A stretch of 34,451 nt of DNA, from NCBI GenBank assembly GCA_004556395.1, contig SFHK01000020.1, positions 1 to 34,451 on the forward strand. Reading direction: 5' to 3'. How positions within the stretch are numbered: the stretch's first letter is position 1; each line of letters starts with the position of its first letter. The notes beneath the pieces were generated by a model. The model was not told the DNA's origin. It searched no databases and worked only from the letters and a program-made list of their open reading frames with translations. Origin of the DNA: Clostridiales bacterium. GTDB taxonomy: Bacteria; Bacillota; Clostridia; Christensenellales; Aristaeellaceae. A program made the translations under genes and the position numbers. Below are positions 30,464 to 34,451 of the stretch, one piece after another.

Positions 30464-31009
30464 ATGAAGACGGACGCGCGGGTGCGCTATACGCGGCGGG
30501 TGATCAAGGAGTCGCTTCTGCGTTTGCTGGAGGACAGGCCGGTGAACCGCATCACGGTGAAGGAAGTCTGCGAAGCGGCGCAGATCAACCGCGCCACGTT
30601 CTACGCGCACTTCACGGACTGCTTCGACGTGCTGAACCAGATGGAAAACGACCTGCTCGCCGACTTTGAACGCTCGCTGTCCTTTGCCAGCGTCGTCGAC
30701 GTGGTGGATATGATTGAGCGAATCTACGCGATGATCGATCAGAACGCCGAGGTGTGCCGCGTGCTGATCTTCCAGAATAAGGATTCGTCGCTTACGGCCA
30801 AGATGATCGCGATGGCGCACGACAAGACCATCGTCTGCTGGAAGGAGCAGCTGACGCGGGCGACGGAATCGGACAGGGAGATGCTGTTCACCTGCCTGTC
30901 CAACGGGCTTCTGAACGTGATTCTGACGGGCTATTCGAAATACGAGCGGGAGGAAGTTGTGAAATTTGTAAGCGAAACGGTTCGGCTGCTGATTACGCCG
31001 TATCTGTAA
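30464..31009 (+). CDS. TetR/AcrR family transcriptional regulator
   Basis: A 181-residue TetR-family protein. The helix-turn-helix is about residues 24-50 (RITVKEVCEAAQINRATFYA followed by HF), with the HFTDCFDVL continuation typical of the DhaS-like subgroup; the C-terminal ligand domain carries two Cys in the middle (EVCRVL, TIVCWK). GGGGAG is 5 bases before the ATG. It is divergent from the SDR gene, sharing an overlapping promoter, and is followed by a very strong hairpin. It probably represses the SDR and itself; the inducer is unknown. Confidence 0.9.
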   Translation: MKTDARVRYTRRVIKESLLRLLEDRPVNRITVKEVCEAAQINRATFYAHFTDCFDVLNQMENDLLADFERSLSFASVVDVVDMIERIYAMIDQNAEVCRVLIFQNKDSSLTAKMIAMAHDKTIVCWKEQLTRATESDREMLFTCLSNGLLNVILTGYSKYEREEVVKFVSETVRLLITPYL

Positions 31010-31021
31010 GCGGCTTCCTGA

Positions 31022-31065
31022 AAACGGCCGTCGGCTTCGGAATTGATCGAAGCCGACGGCCGTTT
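31022..31065. terminator. Strong hairpin, 18-bp perfect stem
   Basis: Perfect 18-bp arms (31022-31039 and 31048-31065) with loop GAATTGAT, starting AAAC and ending GTTT. It lies between convergent genes; the U tract is short, but stem stability makes it a likely terminator on both strands. Confidence 0.8.
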
Positions 31066-31081
31066 CATAGAATAGAGCCTG

Positions 31082-32338
31082 TCAGATGGGCGCGCCGCCC
31101 GCCTTCAGGATTGCGCGCACCTGCTCGACGTCCACGCCGCGCAGCGACGTGTGCGTGCGGCAGGCTACGCCCGCGGCCGTGCCCGCGGCTTCGCCGATGC
31201 AGCAGACGATGGGCATGATGCGGTAGGAGGCCTGCGCTTCGTGGGTGGAGGAGATGCAGCGTCCGGCGACGAGCAGGTTCTTCGTGCCCACCGGCAGCAG
31301 GCAGCGATAGGGAATGGTGTACCACGTGCCGGGGGCGAAGAAATAGTGGCTGGTGCCGCTGCCCTCGGGGTTGTGGATGTCGATGTCGTAGTTGCCCGCG
31401 GCGATGCCGTCCGGGAAATGGACGCAGTTCTTCAGATCTTCCTGTGTCAGGCAGTATTCGCCGTCGATCATGCGGCTCTCGCGCGTGCCAATCTGAATGG
31501 CCGTTGAAAGCACGCGGCTGTTTTCGAAGCCGGGAATGTTGTCGCGCAGGAAATGCCACAGCTCGTATACCTGCTCGCGCGCTTCGATTTCCGCCAGCGT
31601 CAGATCAAAGGAATCGGTGGGATTCCGGCGCACGATGCGGGTGGAATTGAAGTGCAGAATGCCGTCGTGCAGCGTGTCGAAAATCAGCACGTCCTCGCGG
31701 ATGTTCTTGATTTTGCCCTCCTGCTGGAACTGCCTGTACAGCGGGTTGATCCGCGCGCGGTTCTGCTGGAATTTCTCCTTGTCCACCTGATCCATGCGGA
31801 AGCACAGCGTCATGGGCTGGCAAAGGTGGTCGCCCTCGCGCCCCAGATGGAATTGGCAGCCCGCCAGCATGGAAAGCGTGCCGTCGCCGGTGGCGTCGAT
31901 AAAGGTTTCCGCTTCCAGCGTCACGGGGCCGCCGGGCGTGGCGCACAGCACAGACCTGATCACGCCGTTCTCCGCTTGTACCTGCGCGATCTGCGCGTGG
32001 AACAACAGCCGCACGCCGGCCTTCAGCGCCATGCGGTTCAGAAGCAGCTTGAGCGCTTCCTCATCAAAGGTCATGCCGTTTTCGCCCAGCGCGTTCATTT
32101 CCCGAAGCCCCGCGAGCACCTCGGCAAAGATGCCGTTGCACAGACTGCGCGCCTTTTCCTCGCCGGGAAGGCTCGTCCAGAAAGGCATGAACGGGTTTAC
32201 CAGCGAGCTGCAGGCCGCGCCGCCCAGACAGTTGGTTTTCTCAATCAGAAGCACCCGCGCGCCCTGCCGCGCCGCCGCGATGGCCGCCGCCGTACCCGCG
32301 AAGCCGCCGCCCGCGACCAGAAGATTAAATCGTTCCAT
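31082..32338 (-). CDS. FAD-dependent oxidoreductase (FAD_oxidored type)
   Basis: A 418-residue flavoprotein of the FAD-dependent oxidoreductase group often found with carbohydrate-use genes. FAD motif LLVAGGGFAGTAAAIAAARQ (residues about 5-24), GGAACSSLVNPFM, DATGDGTLSMLAG (FAD contact), and the C-terminal LVAGRCISSTHEAQASYRIM and GEAAGTAAG are characteristic. It shows no signal peptide. Substrate unknown. The ribosome binding site is weak (GGGAC very near the ATG; GGGG further up), so the start is the less certain part. It is divergent from a PocR-AraC activator gene, which probably regulates it, with promoter elements in the 145-bp gap. Confidence 0.9.
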   Translation of the reverse strand: MERFNLLVAGGGFAGTAAAIAAARQGARVLLIEKTNCLGGAACSSLVNPFMPFWTSLPGEEKARSLCNGIFAEVLAGLREMNALGENGMTFDEEALKLLLNRMALKAGVRLLFHAQIAQVQAENGVIRSVLCATPGGPVTLEAETFIDATGDGTLSMLAGCQFHLGREGDHLCQPMTLCFRMDQVDKEKFQQNRARINPLYRQFQQEGKIKNIREDVLIFDTLHDGILHFNSTRIVRRNPTDSFDLTLAEIEAREQVYELWHFLRDNIPGFENSRVLSTAIQIGTRESRMIDGEYCLTQEDLKNCVHFPDGIAAGNYDIDIHNPEGSGTSHYFFAPGTWYTIPYRCLLPVGTKNLLVAGRCISSTHEAQASYRIMPIVCCIGEAAGTAAGVACRTHTSLRGVDVEQVRAILKAGGAPI

Positions 32339-32368
32339 GTCCCATTTCCGCCCCTTCGTTTTTTCTTC

Positions 32369-32374
32369 ATTATA
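32369..32374 (-). promoter_or_regulatory. Putative -10 for the FAD oxidoreductase gene
   Basis: TATAAT on the minus strand, 31 bases before the start codon, without a recognisable -35. That would fit activator-dependent expression by the divergent AraC protein. Confidence 0.5.
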
Positions 32375-32416
32375 GCGTTTTCCGGCCGGGGATTCCTCCA
32401 CAAAACGGACGAACGA

Positions 32417-32445
32417 TTGCACAAAATGGATTTATATGCTATAAT
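32417..32445 (+). promoter_or_regulatory. Promoter of the PocR-AraC gene
   Basis: Plus strand: -35 TTGCAC (32417-32422), 17-bp spacer, extended -10 TGCTATAAT (TATAAT 32440-32445). Confidence 0.8.
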
Positions 32446-32483
32446 ACACGCAAATTCAGTTGTTTTGGAAAAGGTGAAAAGCG

Positions 32484-33338
32484 ATGGCGGAGACGCTGCT
32501 GCCGCTTCGGCAGCTTTTGGAGGGATTGTGCCGCGGGCACGGGATGCACATCTGCGTGCACGATATTTCGGGCGTGCTGAGCAGTCCCATGCTGGCGCTG
32601 CCGTATCGGTTTCGCACGCACGACACGACCTATTGCGACGCGGCCAAGGGAACGCCGCGGGGCTATCGGTTCTGCCTGCGCTGCAAAACGCTGGCCAACG
32701 ACCGGGCGCAGCGCGAGCGGGCGCTGTTCTGCGGCCCCTGCTGCTATGGCGTGTTCAAGGTGGCGCAGCCGGTGGAAATCAACGGGCGCGTGGCGTGTAT
32801 CGTGTATCTGGGCAACCTGTCGCTCGACCGCGCGCGGGAAGCGATGCTGCGCGAGAGCGCCTGCAGCTTTACCGGCGTTTCCGCGGAGCGCCTGCGCAGG
32901 GAAGCGGAGAAGCTGGAGCCGGTGGAAAATCTGGAAATGTATCTCTCCGTCGCGAGGCTGGTGGCAGGGTATATCCGCGCACTGTACCGGCAGAGTCGCC
33001 CCGCGCCCGCCGCGAGCGCGCATTGGGCGGTGGAAGCGATTCGGCAGTACGCCGAGGTGTCGTGGCAGCAGACGATTCGGTTGGAGGACGCGGCGCGGCT
33101 GTACCACATCAACCCGCAGTACGCGGGGCGGCTGTTTCGCCAGCAGATGGGCTGCACCTTTCACGAATACCTGAACACCCTGCGCCTGACCCGGGCGGCG
33201 GAGCGGCTGCGCAGGGAGCCGGAGAAAAACGTGCTGGAAATCGCGCTGGACTGCGGCTTTCCCACGGTGACCTATTTTAACCGCCTGTTTCTCCGGCAAT
33301 TTGGAAAAAGCCCGACGGCATACAGACAGGAGGAATGA
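32484..33338 (+). CDS. AraC family regulator with PocR sensory domain
   Basis: A 284-residue activator. Residues about 1-165 form a PocR-type ligand domain, with Cys-rich signature YCDAAKGTPRGYRFCLRC and FCGPCCYGVFK, as in PocR of the propanediol/cobalamin regulons. Residues about 185-284 are the two AraC helix-turn-helix motifs: LEDAARLYHINPQYAGRLFR and VLEIALDCGFPTVTYFNRLF, followed by FGKSPTAYRQ. AAGGTG is 7 bases before the ATG. It is divergent from the FAD oxidoreductase, which it probably activates in response to a small molecule; the following M20 gene is only 2 bases away, so it may be co-transcribed. Confidence 0.92.
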   Translation: MAETLLPLRQLLEGLCRGHGMHICVHDISGVLSSPMLALPYRFRTHDTTYCDAAKGTPRGYRFCLRCKTLANDRAQRERALFCGPCCYGVFKVAQPVEINGRVACIVYLGNLSLDRAREAMLRESACSFTGVSAERLRREAEKLEPVENLEMYLSVARLVAGYIRALYRQSRPAPAASAHWAVEAIRQYAEVSWQQTIRLEDAARLYHINPQYAGRLFRQQMGCTFHEYLNTLRLTRAAERLRREPEKNVLEIALDCGFPTVTYFNRLFLRQFGKSPTAYRQEE

Positions 33339-33340
33339 GA

Positions 33341-34112
33341 ATGGACACGCTGGCACAGATAAAAAAAGCGAATCTGCGAAGCCATAGAGGAAAACCGGGA
33401 TGCGTTCATTGAGCTGGGGCATCGAATTTTAGTGGAGCCGGAGACGGCGTTTTCGGAGTGTCGAACGGCGGAAAAGGTGCGGGCGGCGTTTGCGTCGCTG
33501 GGGCTTTCCTGCCGAACGGAGCAGGCGATAACCGGCCTGACGGCGGATGTGCGCGGACGAAGCGACGAAGCCACGATCGCGCTCATGGGAGAGCTGGACG
33601 CGATTCTTCTGCCCGATTATCCCTATGCCGACAAGGCCACCGGCGCGGCGCACGTCTGCGGACACAATGTGCAGCTTGGCGCGCTGTACGGCGCGGCGAT
33701 TGGGCTTGTGAACAGCGGCGCAATGCGGGAGCTGGACGGAACGGTGCGGCTCATGGCGGTTCCTGCCGAGGAGGGCATCAACATAAGCGGCCGCGAAGCG
33801 CTGATTCGGGCGGAAAAAATAAAGACCTTCAACGGAAAGCAGGAGTTTATCCGGCTCGGGCTGTTCGACGGCGTAAGCGCCGCGCTGATGCAGCATACCT
33901 CGCAGGGCGACAAAGTTTCCGCCGGCGGCGCGGGCGGGCTGTGCGTTGTGCCGAAGCTCATGCGCTATCGGGGAAGGTCCGCGCATCCGGTGAACGCGCA
34001 TATCGGTGTGAACGCGCTGACGGCGGCGCGAATCGGTCTGGACGCGGTAGACCACGTGGTACGCCTATCGCCTGAATGGAATGCCTGTCTGGGCGTTCCA
34101 TGGCCTGCTTGA
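33341..34112 (+). pseudogene. M20-type peptidase/amidohydrolase, frameshifted and truncated
   Basis: AGGAGG precedes ATG 33341 (MDTLAQIKK), but the frame breaks in an A7 run at 33361-33367; removing one A joins it to ICEAIEENRDAFIELGHR and on through MGELDAILLPDY, GAAHVCGHNVQLGALYGAA (M20 metal His), PAEEGIN, and GRSAHPVNAHIGVNALTAAR. These fit an M20 amidohydrolase (AbgA/B-like). Similarity stops after GLDAVDH at 34056, well short of the usual 380-400 residues, and the frame ends at TGA 34110-34112. So the C-terminal domain is missing. The A7 frameshift could be a sequencing error, a mutation, or slippage; the truncation is a separate event. Confidence 0.8.
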
Positions 34113-34281
34113 CGAGACGGTTCCCGTGGAGGAAAGCGTCAAAATGGCGCGCGCCGCCCGAAGAAACGGCGCGGACGTGCGCCTGACCATCGATCCCGAT
34201 GCGCACCACGAAGCATGGGAAAAGGCCTACGCCAGCGACGCGATGTGGGAATGGCTGCTGGCGCAGAAAAAGAACGGATAA
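34057..34281 (+). pseudogene. Alpha/beta hydrolase C-terminal fragment joined to the M20 gene
   Basis: In another frame from the M20 peptidase, 34057-34281 reads WYAYRLNGMPVWAFHGLLDE, TVPVEESVKMARAARR, TIDPDAHHEAWEKAYASDAM and WEWLLAQKK then stop. This is the end of a polyhydroxybutyrate depolymerase/phospholipase-like hydrolase: FHG with the catalytic Asp region and the DAHHEAW His. No start, nucleophile Ser or N-terminal part is present; the junction lies near 34056. It indicates deletion or an assembly chimera. Confidence 0.75.
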
Positions 34282-34288
34282 GGACGAT

Positions 34289-34331
34289 CAGACCGTTGCG
34301 CGGAAGCACTTAGCAGTCGCGCGGCGGTCTG
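34289..34331 (+). terminator. Putative terminator at the end of the hydrolase fragment
   Basis: Stem CAGACCG (34289-34295) and CGGTCTG (34325-34331) with an inner CGCG pairing, 8 bases after the stop codon. It is followed by GTTTCGGTTTC rather than a clean T run. Confidence 0.5.
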
Positions 34332-34431
34332 GTTTCGGTTTCGTAGAGCTGCTAAAAATCGATTCGATATTCAAATTCGGCGATGCTTCTATAAGAACAT
34401 AAAATAACGAAAAATAAATCAAAGTACACCG

Positions 34432-34451
34432 TTTTTTTTTTTTTTTTTTTT
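34432..34451. other. Terminal run of 20 T residues
   Basis: The window ends in 20 consecutive T. No gene lies in 34332-34451, which is AT-rich. A homopolymer at the very edge is more likely a sequencing or assembly artefact than a biological tract. Confidence 0.6.

Noticed and set aside
1..34451. tRNA, rRNA, CRISPR arrays and intact mobile elements
   Set aside because: Reading both strands I saw no cloverleaf with conserved T-loop, no rRNA segment, no spacer array and no transposase or integrase motif; a covariance-model scan would be the decisive check.

Overview
The window looks like the end of a contig from an uncultured, GC-rich Gram-positive bacterium of the Clostridia type, probably gut-associated. 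Supporting signs are consensus sigma-A promoters, GGAGG ribosome binding sites, frequent GTG/TTG starts, strong bidirectional intrinsic terminators, bacterial glycerol-1-phosphate dehydrogenase, a PocR-AraC regulator, and secreted or membrane proteins with Thr-Pro tails. This assignment is an inference. I saw no rRNA, tRNA, CRISPR array, intact transposase or prophage gene. The window ends in 20 T residues, probably a contig-end artefact.

Layout. 1-1440 (minus): an autoregulated TetR gene followed by two SAM methyltransferase genes, the second running off the window. 1440-1770: a decayed stretch with three TGCAC-polyC repeats and an orphan coding tail. 1771-7356 (minus): a C_GCAxxG_C_C protein, a Gfo/Idh/MocA oxidoreductase that trmD reads into without a stop codon, rimM, two tandem endonuclease/exonuclease/phosphatase (EEP) paralogues, and glycerol-1-phosphate dehydrogenase. 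7443-10660 (minus): nagB, a ROK sugar kinase, a secreted protein and a Thr-Pro-repeat membrane protein. 10832-12376 (plus): an orphan citXG fusion carrying a 48-bp tandem repeat inside its CitG half. 12460-14900: an SGNH hydrolase with a broken duplicate of its own 3' end, an XRE-type membrane regulator, and a frameshifted small membrane protein.

14901-21275 (plus): a membrane protein, then a tight cluster of cysteine desulfurase, thiI, an MrfA-like helicase and a YcaQ-type DNA glycosylase. The first two make and use persulfide sulfur for tRNA 4-thiouridine. The last two overlap by 14 bp and belong to families linked to DNA crosslink repair. 21333-23005 (minus): a C39-like peptidase and an M42 aminopeptidase, divergent from a GT-C-like membrane protein (23167-25047). 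Then come a flavoprotein (plus), a ceramidase-family enzyme and a secreted protein (minus).

29305-33338: two divergent gene pairs, SDR/TetR and FAD oxidoreductase/PocR-AraC. The first shares a promoter with overlapping -10 boxes, flanked by a 17-bp inverted repeat. 33341-34281: the 5' part of an M20 peptidase gene, with a frameshift in an A7 run, is joined to the 3' end of an alpha/beta hydrolase gene.

The most unusual items are the stop-less trmD-oxidoreductase junction, the adjoining MrfA and YcaQ families, the repeat insertion in CitG, the SGNH self-duplication that loses the catalytic His, the divergent promoter at 30333-30420, and the terminal gene chimera.
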